From the NCBI RefSeq assembly GCF_012489685.1, contig NC_080044.1, forward strand, positions 62,978,732 to 63,042,731: 64,000 nucleotides of DNA, in the 5' to 3' direction. Under the pieces are notes generated by a model. That model was not told where the DNA came from, made no database searches, and worked only from the letters and a program-made list of their open reading frames with translations. This document shows, piece after piece, positions 22,016 to 32,720 of this stretch. Source of the stretch: Lotus japonicus. Its lineage: Eukaryota > Streptophyta > Magnoliopsida > Fabales > Fabaceae. The stretch's first letter is position 1. Every line of letters begins with the position of its first letter. Position numbers and translations under genes: made by a program.

Positions 22016-25000
22016 TGCATGTCATAGCTATGTTCCCTGCGGATTTGGTTTATATGGATAGTGACAAATTCAATATAATCGCTTGGAATATTCGTGGGGG
22101 CGCAGGAGCCCGTGGTAGGAGGAGAATGAAGGATCTACTTCAATCCTTTCATCCTTCTCTAGTTGCATTGTGTGAGACTCATTGCAAGTTTGAGCGAGTT
22201 GCTGGATTTTGGAGACAGCAAGGCTATGAAATCATCCGTGAAGTTGAGGCAGTTGGCCATCGTGGGGGCATTTGGATTCTTGCTCCACTCGGCAGAACCT
22301 TTACTATTACTTACATGGAAGAATGTGATCAAGCAATCACAGTCGAAATCACTGCCAATGGAAGACAGTGGGTATGTTCAGCGGTGTATGCGAGTCCTAC
22401 TCCGGTAAAGCATCTTGAGCTTTGGGCATACCTCTCCGATTTCAGAAGGCGGTGCACGAGACCATGGTTGGCAGTGGGGGACTGGAACGAGATATGTTCC
22501 CCATCTGAAGTGGTCGGTGGGGAGTTTGTAACTTCTCGGGCTACAAACATGTTGACGATGATGGAGGAGTGCAATTTCATTGACCTAGGCTTCACCGGCC
22601 TTCGGTACACTTGGGAACGGCGTGTGAATGGGAGAAGAACAGTAGCAAAACGGCTGGATAGGGCTCTTGGTGATATGGCGTGGAGGATGCTTTATGATGA
22701 GGCTTATGTGGAGAACCTGGCTCGGGTCTACTCAGATCATACACCTCTTCTACTCAGGCTACATACTCCTCAAGGAGACTATGCATCCCGTCCTTTTCGG
22801 TTTCAAGCAGCATGGGCAACTCATCCTTCCTTTGAGGCGCTTGTGGAACAATCGTGGCAACGGCATCAGAACCACGTGAGTGTGAAGCTTCACCATGTTC
22901 AAGAGGCCGCAATGGAGTTCAACAAGCACACTTTCGGTAGCATTCATAAGCGCAAACGACGAGTAGAGAGGCGTCTTCAGGGAATCCAGAGGGAATTGGA
23001 TTGGCGGGGATCGGAAACCCTGGTCCGATTGGAAAGCACCTTACAGAAGGAATATGGTGACATTTTGTATCAGGAAGAGATGCTATGGTATCAGAAATCC
23101 AGGGAAAACTGGGTCAGATTCGGGGATCGTAACACTAAATACTTCCATGCTCAAACCATAGTGAGGCGCAAGAGGAACAAAATACATGGACTCTTTGTGG
23201 AGGACGGAAGCTGGTGCACGGAACCCTCCTTGCTGCAGGAGGAAGCACAGAGATTTTATACTAACTTGTTTGCTGTTGATGTACAGGTTAGGAGAAATCA
23301 TATCATGGAGAATCCAACTCCCACTATCTCGTTAGAGGAGAGAGAGAAGCTGGCAGCACCAGTGACCATGGAAGAAGTTCGAGGTGCTATCATGGCTATG
23401 CATTCCTACAAAGCACCTGGACCAGACGGGTTTCAAGCCATCTTTTTTAAGCAGTACTGGCATATCTTGGGTGAGGATATCCACCAGATGGTAAATGCAG
23501 CCTTCCATAATGGAGAGGCGGATCCGAACCTATTGGAGACACTCCTTGTTCTTATCCCTAAAGTCGAGAACCCAGTTCGGCTTAAGGATATGCGACCCAT
23601 AAGCCTTTGCAACGTCGCTTACAAGGTGATTACGAAGGTGCTAGTGAATAGGTTCAGGCCTCTTCTTAACGAGCTAGTACATCCTTTGCAGGGTAGTTTC
23701 ATACCTGGGCGCGGCACAAGGGATAACATCATTCTAGCACAAGAAGTGATGCACACTATCCATACACAAAAGAGGGGAGGTGGTCTTGTGGCAATCAAGA
23801 TTGACCTAGAGAAGGCCTATGATCGGGTGAACTGGGATTTCCTTCGTGCTACTCTTTATGACTTTGGGTTTCCCCCCAGAATCGTTGATCTCATCATGTG
23901 GGGTGTTCAATGTCCAAGGATTTCGGTACTATGGAATGGATCCAAACTACCACCTTTCACTCCACAAAGAGGACTTCGCCAGGGTGACCCACTATCTCCT
24001 TATTTGTTTGTGCTTTGCATGGAACGCCTAGCTATTCAAATTCAGAATTTGGTGGCAGAAGGGACTTGGAAACCGGTTAGGGTGACGAAGGATGAGATTG
24101 GCATTTCACACCTATTTTTTGCAGATGATGTTCTACTTTTTTGCCAAGCTTCTAAAGATCAGTTGCGGATGATCAATCACACTTTGCAAGCGTTTTGTGA
24201 GGCATCCGGGATGAAGGTAAATCTTGACAAGTCAAGAATGTTCTTCTCTAAAGTCGTGGACCAAAGGAGACAACGAGAGCTTTCTGATATTGCTGGCATT
24301 GCACGAGCTAGTAATCTTGGGAAGTATCTTGGCCTTCCATTGCTCAAGGGACGAGTCACCAAGGCACACTTTGCTCCCCTCCTTGATAAGGTGACGTCGA
24401 GGCTTGCATCTTGGAAGAATAGCCTCCTTAATAGGGCAGGAAGGGTGTGCTTGGCGAAGTCGGTGCTTACGTCCTTACCAGTGCATCCAGTGCAGTCACT
24501 TTGGCTCCCTGATGCTGTGTGTGAACACGTTGACAAATTGGTACGAAGATGTGTGTGGGGGAAAGGAGGGGACGCTCGAAATTGGCACCTTGTGGCATGG
24601 AAGGACCTGATCCAACCTAAGGCTAAAGGTGGGTTAGGGATTCGGGGAACAAGGCGGAGCAATGAGGCGCTGCTAGGCAAACTAGTCCACGGTATGATGA
24701 ATGAAAAAGACAAGTTGTGGGTGCAAGTTCTAGGAGAGAAATATATGCGCACAGATTCTGTTTTGACGGAACAAGTGAGGTTGGGGTCATCTTATGTGTG
24801 GCGCGGCTTACTCAAGGCCAGGGACGCAGTGGCACAAGGGTTTGGTGTGAAGCTAGGGGCTGGAACGTCATCCTTTTGGTATTCGAATTGGCTTGGCTCG
24901 GGGCAGTTGGCGGCCAGAGTACCCTATGTTCACATTTCAGACACGGCCTTGACAGTGGCAGATGTTTGGCACGAAGGAAGATGGAACCTTGCTGCACTGT

Positions 25001-26094
25001 ATACGCAGCTACCAACCGACGTGAAGGAAGAGGTTTTGGGTGTTACGATACCGAGTGTTCAGACGGGAGAAGACAAAATTTTATGGACAGAGGCCAACAA
25101 TGGGATCTATACTGCTGGGTCAGCCTATAACTTCCTCAATAATGATGGTGGCCATGAGAGCAGATTCTGGAAACTGGTTTGGAAGGCAGATGCACCGGAG
25201 AGGGTTCGGTTTTTCCTATGGCTTGCCAGTAGGGAATCTCTCCCGACTAATAGCAAGAGATATCGCAGCCGGCTTGCTACTTCCCCAGCTTGCATCAGGT
25301 GCGGTGCAGGTGCAGAGGATGCGGAGCATGTTCTTCGTCGATGCCCTGGTGCGGTTTGGGTTTGGAGCAGATTCAGAGGGATGATAGCTAATGTTGCGCA
25401 AGCCATGCAGTTTCGAGGATGGCTGTTCTCTCATTTGCAGGTCCAGCAACATGCTCTTTTCTGCGCCATAGCTTGGAATTTATGGAAGTGGAGGAATAGT
25501 TTCATCTTTGAGCAGCGGCCTTGGCAACCAACAGAGGTTCTGCAGCGCATAACGATAGACGTTGTGGAGTTCCAGCGTTGGGGACCTGGGTTGACGCCGA
25601 GCACGGTGATAACGGGTCACGATGGTGATCATGCAAGTCTTTATACTGATGGTAGCTGGCAGGGTGACCCAAATCGCATGGGAGGAGGGGGATTAATTCG
25701 CGATAGCAACGGACGGTGGTTGTCGGGATTCTCTTCAATGATGGGTTCCGGTGACGCTTTTAAGGCAGAATTGACTGCGCTTCATAGAGGGTTGCTGCAT
25801 GCTTGGGAGCTCGGGTTACGCAAGGTGAAGTGCTACGTGGACTGCCTTGAGGTTCAGCAGGTTGTTACTAACAATAACGATGTCCAAAACTATTGGCATG
25901 AGGAGATGATTTTGTTGGTTCGCGCCCTGGTGTCTAGGAATTGGACTGTGTCTGTGACCCATATTTCTCGAGAGATGAATTCAGTTGCGGATGCATTAGC
26001 TAAGATGGCGATCATGGAGGATTGGGATTGGAAGGTTTGGCGGGTTCACCCGCCGACGGTGGTGCCTCTTCTTTGTCAAGAAATAGTTTCTTAG
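22012..26094 (+). CDS. LINE ORF2: endonuclease, reverse transcriptase, zinc-binding region, RNase H (1360 aa)
   Basis: One uninterrupted frame holds all expected domains. An AP-like endonuclease occupies about residues 20-240, with Asn in AWNIRGG (N26), Glu in ALCETH, Asp in AVGDWNEI and a YSDHTPLL end. The reverse transcriptase spans about residues 480-760, with KAPGPDGFQAIFF, DMRPISLCNVAYKVITKVL, KIDLEKAYDRVNW, GLRQGDPLSPYLF and catalytic FADD at 703-706. A zf-RVT-type region follows (ACIRCGAGAEDAEHVLRRCP). The C-terminal RNase H has YTDGS (D1213), KAELTAL, YVDCLEV and SVADALA, so its D-E-D-D residues are all present. The length is normal for plant L1 ORF2. Nothing in the ORF is visibly broken. 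GC content is higher than in the surrounding DNA. It works with ORF1 protein on its own RNA; here ORF1 is truncated. Confidence 0.95.
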   Translation: MMHVIAMFPADLVYMDSDKFNIIAWNIRGGAGARGRRRMKDLLQSFHPSLVALCETHCKFERVAGFWRQQGYEIIREVEAVGHRGGIWILAPLGRTFTITYMEECDQAITVEITANGRQWVCSAVYASPTPVKHLELWAYLSDFRRRCTRPWLAVGDWNEICSPSEVVGGEFVTSRATNMLTMMEECNFIDLGFTGLRYTWERRVNGRRTVAKRLDRALGDMAWRMLYDEAYVENLARVYSDHTPLLLRLHTPQGDYASRPFRFQAAWATHPSFEALVEQSWQRHQNHVSVKLHHVQEAAMEFNKHTFGSIHKRKRRVERRLQGIQRELDWRGSETLVRLESTLQKEYGDILYQEEMLWYQKSRENWVRFGDRNTKYFHAQTIVRRKRNKIHGLFVEDGSWCTEPSLLQEEAQRFYTNLFAVDVQVRRNHIMENPTPTISLEEREKLAAPVTMEEVRGAIMAMHSYKAPGPDGFQAIFFKQYWHILGEDIHQMVNAAFHNGEADPNLLETLLVLIPKVENPVRLKDMRPISLCNVAYKVITKVLVNRFRPLLNELVHPLQGSFIPGRGTRDNIILAQEVMHTIHTQKRGGGLVAIKIDLEKAYDRVNWDFLRATLYDFGFPPRIVDLIMWGVQCPRISVLWNGSKLPPFTPQRGLRQGDPLSPYLFVLCMERLAIQIQNLVAEGTWKPVRVTKDEIGISHLFFADDVLLFCQASKDQLRMINHTLQAFCEASGMKVNLDKSRMFFSKVVDQRRQRELSDIAGIARASNLGKYLGLPLLKGRVTKAHFAPLLDKVTSRLASWKNSLLNRAGRVCLAKSVLTSLPVHPVQSLWLPDAVCEHVDKLVRRCVWGKGGDARNWHLVAWKDLIQPKAKGGLGIRGTRRSNEALLGKLVHGMMNEKDKLWVQVLGEKYMRTDSVLTEQVRLGSSYVWRGLLKARDAVAQGFGVKLGAGTSSFWYSNWLGSGQLAARVPYVHISDTALTVADVWHEGRWNLAALYTQLPTDVKEEVLGVTIPSVQTGEDKILWTEANNGIYTAGSAYNFLNNDGGHESRFWKLVWKADAPERVRFFLWLASRESLPTNSKRYRSRLATSPACIRCGAGAEDAEHVLRRCPGAVWVWSRFRGMIANVAQAMQFRGWLFSHLQVQQHALFCAIAWNLWKWRNSFIFEQRPWQPTEVLQRITIDVVEFQRWGPGLTPSTVITGHDGDHASLYTDGSWQGDPNRMGGGGLIRDSNGRWLSGFSSMMGSGDAFKAELTALHRGLLHAWELGLRKVKCYVDCLEVQQVVTNNNDVQNYWHEEMILLVRALVSRNWTVSVTHISREMNSVADALAKMAIMEDWDWKVWRVHPPTVVPLLCQEIVS

Positions 26095-26145
26095 TTCTGT
26101 TTGTCTGGTTTCTTTCCCTTTGTAACCAAAAAAAAAAAATATCTC

Positions 26146-26653
26146 ATAGTTGACAATTTAGTGATTATTCATTGTAATAAATGTCATGTTATTATGACAC
26201 AGCAAAAAGGGGTATATGAGAGAGATACTATACCTAAAATCCATGTCTACAACATCTTATTCTTAGACACTTTAAATAAAATATAAATTTAAAAAGGATT
26301 TACAGTTTTTTTACTAGTACTTACTAATTAATTTAATTTAATTAACCAAAAGTCCTCCTAGAGAAAAGTTAACCAAACATCTAATTCGGTATTTAAGAAA
26401 TAACGATATTGAAATTTATAAAAATTTAATTTAATAGACACTATTATGAAAAATATATAAATTTTATGTGGATATTGATCATTTGTGATAATATATATTA
26501 ACTAAATCAAATTTCAAAAGTTATTGTTGTTTTATCAAAAAATATTTAAACAATTCACAATTAATAAGTTATATTTATAAAAAAATTATTTATCATAATT
26601 TGTTTAGTAAAATATGTCAATGTGCTTTCATTTGATTTCATTGCCCTTCATAA
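26146..26653. other. Former NAC 3' flank, AT-rich
   Basis: Sequence beyond the LINE target duplication, presumably the original NAC 3' UTR and downstream DNA. No gene seen. It contains TTAATAAGTTATATTTATAA at 26561-26580, which recurs at 27527 next to the following element. Confidence 0.5.
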
Positions 26654-27527
26654 TTTTTTTTGAAAATGAAAATTATTATTGAAATGCCAAAAGCTTGAGA
26701 AAAACCCTCTCAAGAGTGGGAAATACAAATCACCAGCTAGCTAAAAACAAACCACCCACAATGGAAGTATTCAAACACATTTTGTCTTAGCAAAAAGAAA
26801 CGAAAAAGATAAGATCTGAATCGCCAGATAATGCAACTGCCATATGAAAATCCTCCGTCCTGACCCACCTATACAACCCTCAATAAACACCCGCAAAGCC
26901 TGCTCAAAACTTGACATCTACCAAACATGATACATAATCCCCACACCCTTCGTGTTGCACCACGAGTATACCCCAATTTGCAAAAGCAAATCAGTTAAGG
27001 AAAAAAAAGATCACTTGATCACACAAACTCCTTCAGATTTATATCCTCCTCCTCCACGTTCCTCGACAAAAAGAAATCTCCCCCTACAACAATCAGCACA
27101 AAACACCTCATCATCCAACGCATCAAACATAAACTATTGAAAGCGATGGCTTGCAATATGATTAGCCAATTCACGCACTGCTATTTCCTCAGGACAATCA
27201 AATAACATGCCAGCACGCAAACTATTAATGTATGCACGTCGCGCCCTTGTTTGAATACCTTCCGGACTATTGCAATCCGCTGGCACCACCGATAGTGTAT
27301 CCTTCGCATCTATCTTTTGTTGTACAAACCCATTCTTCCGAGGTCTTCCTGGCGGACGTTTGGGTTTGGCCTCCAAAACTGGCAATATCTCCTTGCGCGG
27401 GCGACCTCTCTTCTTCTTAGGAGCCCCCTCCATAGCATTTGACTTGCGATGAGGTTTGGTTGTTGACACCAAAGATACGTCTGGGACTAAAGCTTGGATA
27501 GCATCACTTGCCCCAGAATCACTTATT
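26654..27527 (-). mobile_element. 5'-truncated copy of the RRM/AT-hook LINE-like element
   Basis: The minus strand is collinear with 40440-41323 at roughly 95-97% identity by eye. It covers the ORF end, a 470-bp 3' UTR and a poly(A) tail (T-run at 26654-26661). Relative to the longer copy it lacks 12 bp near 27505. The truncation point is at about 27527. As in the longer copy, the 3' UTR follows the AT-hook ORF directly with no ORF2 between. Confidence 0.85.
27134..27512 (-). CDS. AT-hook protein C-terminus from truncated LINE-like element
   Basis: The open frame from the truncation to TAG/TGA at 27134 contains two AT-hook cores, KKKRGRPRKE and RPPGRPRKNG, then RAYINSLRAGMLFDCPEEIA and HIASHRFQ at the end. 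Over about 112 residues it differs from the copy at 40504-40843 at only six positions, and there is no stop or frameshift. AT-hooks bind the minor groove of AT-rich DNA. The protein lacks its RRM half here and probably is not expressed. Confidence 0.6.
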
Positions 27528-28195
27528 TAATAAGTTATATTTATAAAATATTATTTATATATTAAAAAAAATTAAAAAAATGAAAGATATATATTATTAA
27601 AAGAAGACCCGTGCAAAAGGAGCAAACAGCTGAGCTCAAAGTACAAGAAACTGAATAAAAAGACCCACCACCAACCCGCAAAATGACTTCAACGTAATCC
27701 CAAGCAGGAGCCTCATTAAAACCTTACTAGAAAAAATTCAATGGGATAAAAACCTAGTAAGGAAAAAGAGTACCATCAGCTTGGGATAGCCACTTTGCAA
27801 CTATAAACATCAAAGTAATACACGTTTAAATCTCATCTGAAAAATTCACTATGCTTTATTTTATAGAACCATGTGAATTTAGATCCCAAAAAACAGCAAC
27901 ATAGCAATCGGATTTATATATTAAAAATTAATAATTTATGCATAACTTTTGTCTTAAAAAAACCCGCTTATTCTAATTTTTAGTAATAACAAATAAATAA
28001 ATCGTGCGCTGCACGTGCATAATCTCTACTATATATTAGTAATTTTTCTTAAAATATTACTATTGACAATATTGAGTTCTTATTTAAGTTAATTAAAATT
28101 TCAAATACAATTGATTGATGATAGTTTACATTACTAAATATATTAATTTCTAATTATATGTTACTCAAATTTTAAACTTGTATATAGTGTCTTGT
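27528..28195. other. Repeat-derived spacer, no gene seen
   Basis: 27590-27830 resembles the tail of a retroelement (AAACCTTACTAGAAAAAATT, AAAACCTAGTAAGGAAAAAG form an inverted pair). A CGTGCGCTGCACG hairpin at about 27999-28013 resembles a Helitron 3' hairpin, but no CTRR terminus follows. Confidence 0.4.
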
Positions 28196-29440
28196 CTCTT
28201 TTTTTTTTTTGACAACAAAAGATAAGAATTTATTCATGAAAATAAGTATTGAGAACAGCCCTCCCAATTAAGGAAAAGAAGAAGCTAAAAAACAGTAGCA
28301 AAGCAGCAAAAGAGATAACATAACAAAGACTAAAAGAAGAAAATACACAAACATAAGAAAGAAGAGAAAAGAAGGGGGACAAGGAAGTGGACTCAAACGC
28401 ATGGGTCGAGAGCAGAAATGCTCTCATAACACCTTTCAAAATTTCCCTTAAAGACCATCTAGAGCTCCAAAGCACCCAGCACAAAGACATCACCTTATTT
28501 GAAAACCAGCTCAATGCAGTAGGCATATAAAACAGAAATTCAGCCTTAGACCTGGTCAAGCTCAATGCAAATAGTCACTTCAGTAACCGGTACTGCAATC
28601 AGAAACAGCAATTACAGTTCTGCAAGGAATTAATAGCTCCGATTAGCATGACCATAAAAGGCCCAAATGCACGAGTTTCTGCGAATGCCAGATTTTGCCA
28701 AGAAGTCGGCTAAGGAATTTGATTCCCGGTAAATGTGTTTGATGCCAATACAGTCCACTTCCATACACAGAGCACCAATGAGGTTTAAATCCTGAATCAA
28801 CCGCCAAGGTCTATTTACTTGATTCGACGTCAAACCCACCGCTAGTGTAGAATCATTCTCTATCAGAATATGCTTCAGCTGGTGTTGTTGACAGAAAATT
28901 GGAGCTTGAAGGATGGCCTTAACTTCAGCTTCGTGAGCCCATAACTCCCCCATGGCCATAGAGAAGATCCTTACCACTTGGCGCTGTGAATTCTTGAGAA
29001 TTCCACCTACGCCACTTTTGCCTCGGGCTCCTAATGCCGAACCATCCACATTGAATTTGAGAACACCCATAGGAGGAGTAGTCCACTCGTTCTTGCGGAC
29101 CCGTGTTGGTCTCACGTTAGTTCTTATATCACCAAAATTGAGCAGAAAATCACTATTGGTATAAGGGCAATCGTTCCAATTCGCTTTCACCCACCATGAA
29201 ATCCTAGAGACGTGTAGATCCCAAACTGATTCTATTTCAAACATCTTATTGTTGAATATCATGTCATTGCGGGCTAACCACGCCTAGGGATGGCAATGGG
29301 TCTCGGACCCATAGGGTACCCGCAAAAATTATTCACTATGGGTAGGGTAAAAACCCGTTAGATGAGTATGGGTAATTACCCGCAAAAAGTATTGGGTATG
29401 GGTGCGGGTCTGGGTACCCGCACCCATACCCGCACACACA

Positions 29441-29505
<65 letters not shown>

Positions 29506-32500
29506 GAACAAATTAACTTAAGATGTAGCCTTCAAACTTACTTATTTTAAAAAGTAGGTGACTTATTCATAATCATTGCTAATTTACTCCCACTTATTTT
29601 TAAAATTACTAAGTTAATAACCTACAACTTTAGGACTATATTATAAATCCAAAATTAAAAATTAAGTTATATTTTTCTTGCTTATTCGTTCTAAAAAAAT
29701 ATATTCTTAGTTGAATGATTTTTTTTGTTACGTAGATAATCTTTTGTATTTATATTAGTGTTTTTTATTTAAAAAGTTAGTTGTATTTTTTGTTTTCTAT
29801 TAACAAAAATAGTGAAAAATATATTTTGGTTAGCTAAATTGTGGGTAATGGGCACGGGTACGGGCATATAGGTACACAGAGGGTACGGGGATGGGCATTC
29901 AAGTTGCTACCCATGCGGGTATGGGGGCGGGTACGGGTAATTTTTTAAAACGCGGGTATGGAGATGGGTACTATAGTACCCTACCCAGACCCTACCCATT
30001 GCCATCCCTAAGTCCACACCGGCCAAGATGGTGCGTAGGGAATCAATTCCCAAAGGACAGAATCACTTTTATCATTGAGCCAGGGCCATTCCAGCAGTAA
30101 AAGACTTAAATTTTGAGGACTGCACCATTGTACCCCTCTCGATTGAAAATACATGCCCATAATTTCCCATAGCAAATGACTTGCTGTCTCTAGGACCAGT
30201 CTGCAGATGCAACATCTTCCCTCGTTTTCAACTAACAAGCCCCGCTTCACCAAATTCTCCCTCACTGCAATTTTATTTAAAGATGCCTGACAAAGGGAAA
30301 GGCTAACTTTTGGAGGTACTACCTTGCGGATCCGTCTATGGATGGAAAAGGCTTCGTGAGTCAGAGATTTATGTTCAATGAGGTTGCATAAGGCTTTCAC
30401 TGAATATAGTCCACCTTGGTCTCCTTGCCAGAACACGGTGTCCTCACCACAACTAGATAGACAGTGATTAATTATATCAAAAAATCCCTTTTCTTCATCT
30501 GTTTCCCACCCCACACACTGTCTTCTCATTTCCATTGTCCAAGACCATCTCTTTCGGGTACAAAACCCCATTTCATTGACAAATGCATTTTTGTTGATCG
30601 CCAAAGAGAACATTCGGGGAAAAGAGCTGTGAAGTGGGGAGCAAATCGCCCAAGGGTCTAACCAAAATCGAACCCTGTTACCTCTCCCCACTTTGCATCT
30701 CAACTGGTTCTGAAAACTCTTAGCAATTACAGTGTCCTTAGTCAGCGTTACTAGTATGTCCTGCCACACATATGAACAACCACTAAATCTGTCTACCACA
30801 AGGTGCAACAATAAGCAGCGCTCATCCCAGCCATACTTGGAGCATACAACTTTCCTCCATAACATATCCTTCTCATGTCCAAATCTCCACGCTCATTTCA
30901 ATAGAAGAGCTTTGTTTCTCCAACCAAGAAAGCATAAACCAAGTCCGCCAAGATGCTGGTCTTTGCAGATTTGTTCCCATGCCACCTAACTTATCTTCCG
31001 CTGCCCCTCATTGTTGCTTCATAAGAAGGATCGCATTATCTTCTCAAATATTCCAACGGAACGATGCTTTGAAAATGGTTATATAAATATATAATAGATT
31101 GGAACCGTAGAGAGTACCGCTTTTAACACCACTAGTCTCCCGCTTAAGGATAGAAATTTTGATCTCCAAGGTACCAATTTTAGTCGCATTTTTTCAATGA
31201 GGGGTGCCCAAGATTGTTTCCTCCTAGGATTACCACCAAGCGGCACACCTAGATAGACAAAGGGCAGCTCTCCAAGGCAAACATCTATGGAACCAGCCAG
31301 CTCGTTTACTCTCATCGAGTCCACGTTACATCCATACACATGAGATTTGCTTAGATTGACCTTAAGGTCTGAAGCCCAAAGGAATGCCTCAAGGGTATCA
31401 TTGATTCTACTCAATTGGGTCGAATCAGCTTCACATAAGATTAGAGTATCATCTACAAATTACAAGTGATTTAGAACCAATCCGTCCCCCATTTTGAACC
31501 CGCAGCAATGATCATCCTGTAGCAGAAGGCATAGCATGCACGACATAACATTTGCACATAAGTTGAAAAGTATAGGAGAAAGGGGGTCTCCTTGTCTCAA
31601 GCCTTTTTCTATAGCAAATAAATCTGTCGGATACCCGTTAACAAGAACCGCTAGAGAAGCTTATGAAATGCACCCATGAATCCAAGTTGTCCATCTCCTT
31701 CCGAACCCCATTGTCTCCAAGGTACCAATCAGAAAATTCCAGTCAACATTGTCATATGCCTTTGCGAAATCAAGTTTGAGGAGAATCCCATCGATTTCAC
31801 TTTTCTTCATTGCATCAACAACTTCATTTGCAATCATAATACAATCCGCAATTTGGCGCCCTTTTGTGAAAGCAAATTGGTTTTCAGTTAAGAGAAGAGG
31901 CATCACCTTTTGTAATCTACTAGCCAAAACTTTGCCTAAAAGTTTGTATACACTCCCAATCAAGCTAATTGGGCGATAGTCGAAGGCCGAAGAAGGGTGA
32001 TTAGATTTTTGGATTAAAGCAATGAAAGTCGCATCCATCCCTCTCATTATCTTGCCATGTGTGTGGAAATCATGGAAGACTTGTATAACCTCAGATTTGA
32101 TGATGTGCCAAAATTCCTTGAAAAAGGTGAGATTAAATCCATCCAGGCCTGAGGCTCTATTTCCATCGCATGATTGAATTTCCTCCCAAATTTCAGACTC
32201 CGATAATTCTCCTTCCAACATTGACCTCAGTTCAGAATTCAATTTAGGCAGGTTAGGGCAACGAAGCACAACCTTGACTCTTCCATCATGTTTGAAGAAC
32301 CCATGGAAGTGGGAAAAAAAGAGCTTGTTTAATTGATGATGGATCATGAAGGTCCTCACCATTATGGTTCAAATGGTTTAGATTTTTCTTTGCTTCTCGT
32401 ACTTTACACGCTTTGTGAAAGAAACTTGAGTTTCTATCACCTTCCTTGAGCCAACGAATCCTTGACTTTTGTAACCAAACACTCTCCTGAATTCTCTACT

Positions 32501-32720
32501 CCTTCCACAACTGATTAAGAATCTCTAACCTTTCCTTTCTCAAATTCACATCCACCCTTCCTTCTCCATACGCGAAACGACACCATGTAAATTATCCTCC
32601 AAGCCTTTTAATTTTTTCAGACCCCCATGTTCTCACATTGTTCTTCCACTCCCTGATTTTGCCTTTAAGACCTTTCAACTTTTGCTTAGATTGACCTTAA
32701 GGCCTGAGTGCCAAAATGCA
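28196..32720 (-). pseudogene. Degenerate L1-type LINE (RT, zf-RVT, RNase H), interrupted by a DNA element
   Basis: Minus-strand order from the 5' side: RT start (32362-31661, with LIQKSN..., YRPISLIGSVYKLLGKVLAS and KLDFAKAYDNVDW), a damaged catalytic box FVDDTLI at about 31440-31460, then GELPFVYLGVPLGGNPRRK (31414-31079). Next come the linker and zf-RVT region (30865-30008), a 726-bp insertion at 29285-30010, and RNase H (29262-28630: KFNVDGSALG, HEAEVKAIL, ENDSTLAV, SLADFLAKSG). The 3' UTR ends in a T-run at 28199-28211. The endonuclease is missing, and several stops and frameshifts are present. The catalytic box has Val for Ala and adjacent stops. Non-functional. Confidence 0.9.
29285..30010. 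mobile_element. hAT-like MITE with TAGGGATGGCAA ends inside the LINE RNase H linker
   Basis: Inverted ends TAGGGATGGCAATGGGT / ACCCATTGCCATCCCTA enclose many GGGTACCCGC/GCGGGTAC motifs and an (ATT)n microsatellite at 29443-29502 (about 20 units). Reading across the element, the LINE frame goes from SWPVW to AWLARNDM. The flanks resemble decayed 8-bp repeats (ACCACGCC / TCCACACC, offset by 2-3 bp), so the insertion is older than the hAT copies at 4656 and 57126. Confidence 0.75.

Larger units (their letters stand above)
21549..26137 (+). mobile_element. 5'-truncated L1-type LINE with intact ORF2
   Basis: A 4.6-kb non-LTR retrotransposon. The 5' end is truncated inside ORF1. The 3' end has a short UTR (CTGTTTGTCTGGTTTCTTTC) and an A-run at 26127-26138. 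The 8-bp motif ATATCTCA flanks it at 21541-21548 and 26138-26145, consistent with a target duplication. It lies in the sense orientation in the NAC 3' UTR. Intact coding suggests a recent insertion. Confidence 0.88.

Noticed and set aside
24177..24752. 191-aa minus-strand ORF within the LINE
   Set aside because: It is antisense to the reverse transcriptase part of ORF2, with no domain of its own.
27990..28030. CGTGCGCTGCACG hairpin as a third Helitron 3' end
   Set aside because: No CTRR-T terminus follows at the right distance and no matching 5' end was found nearby.
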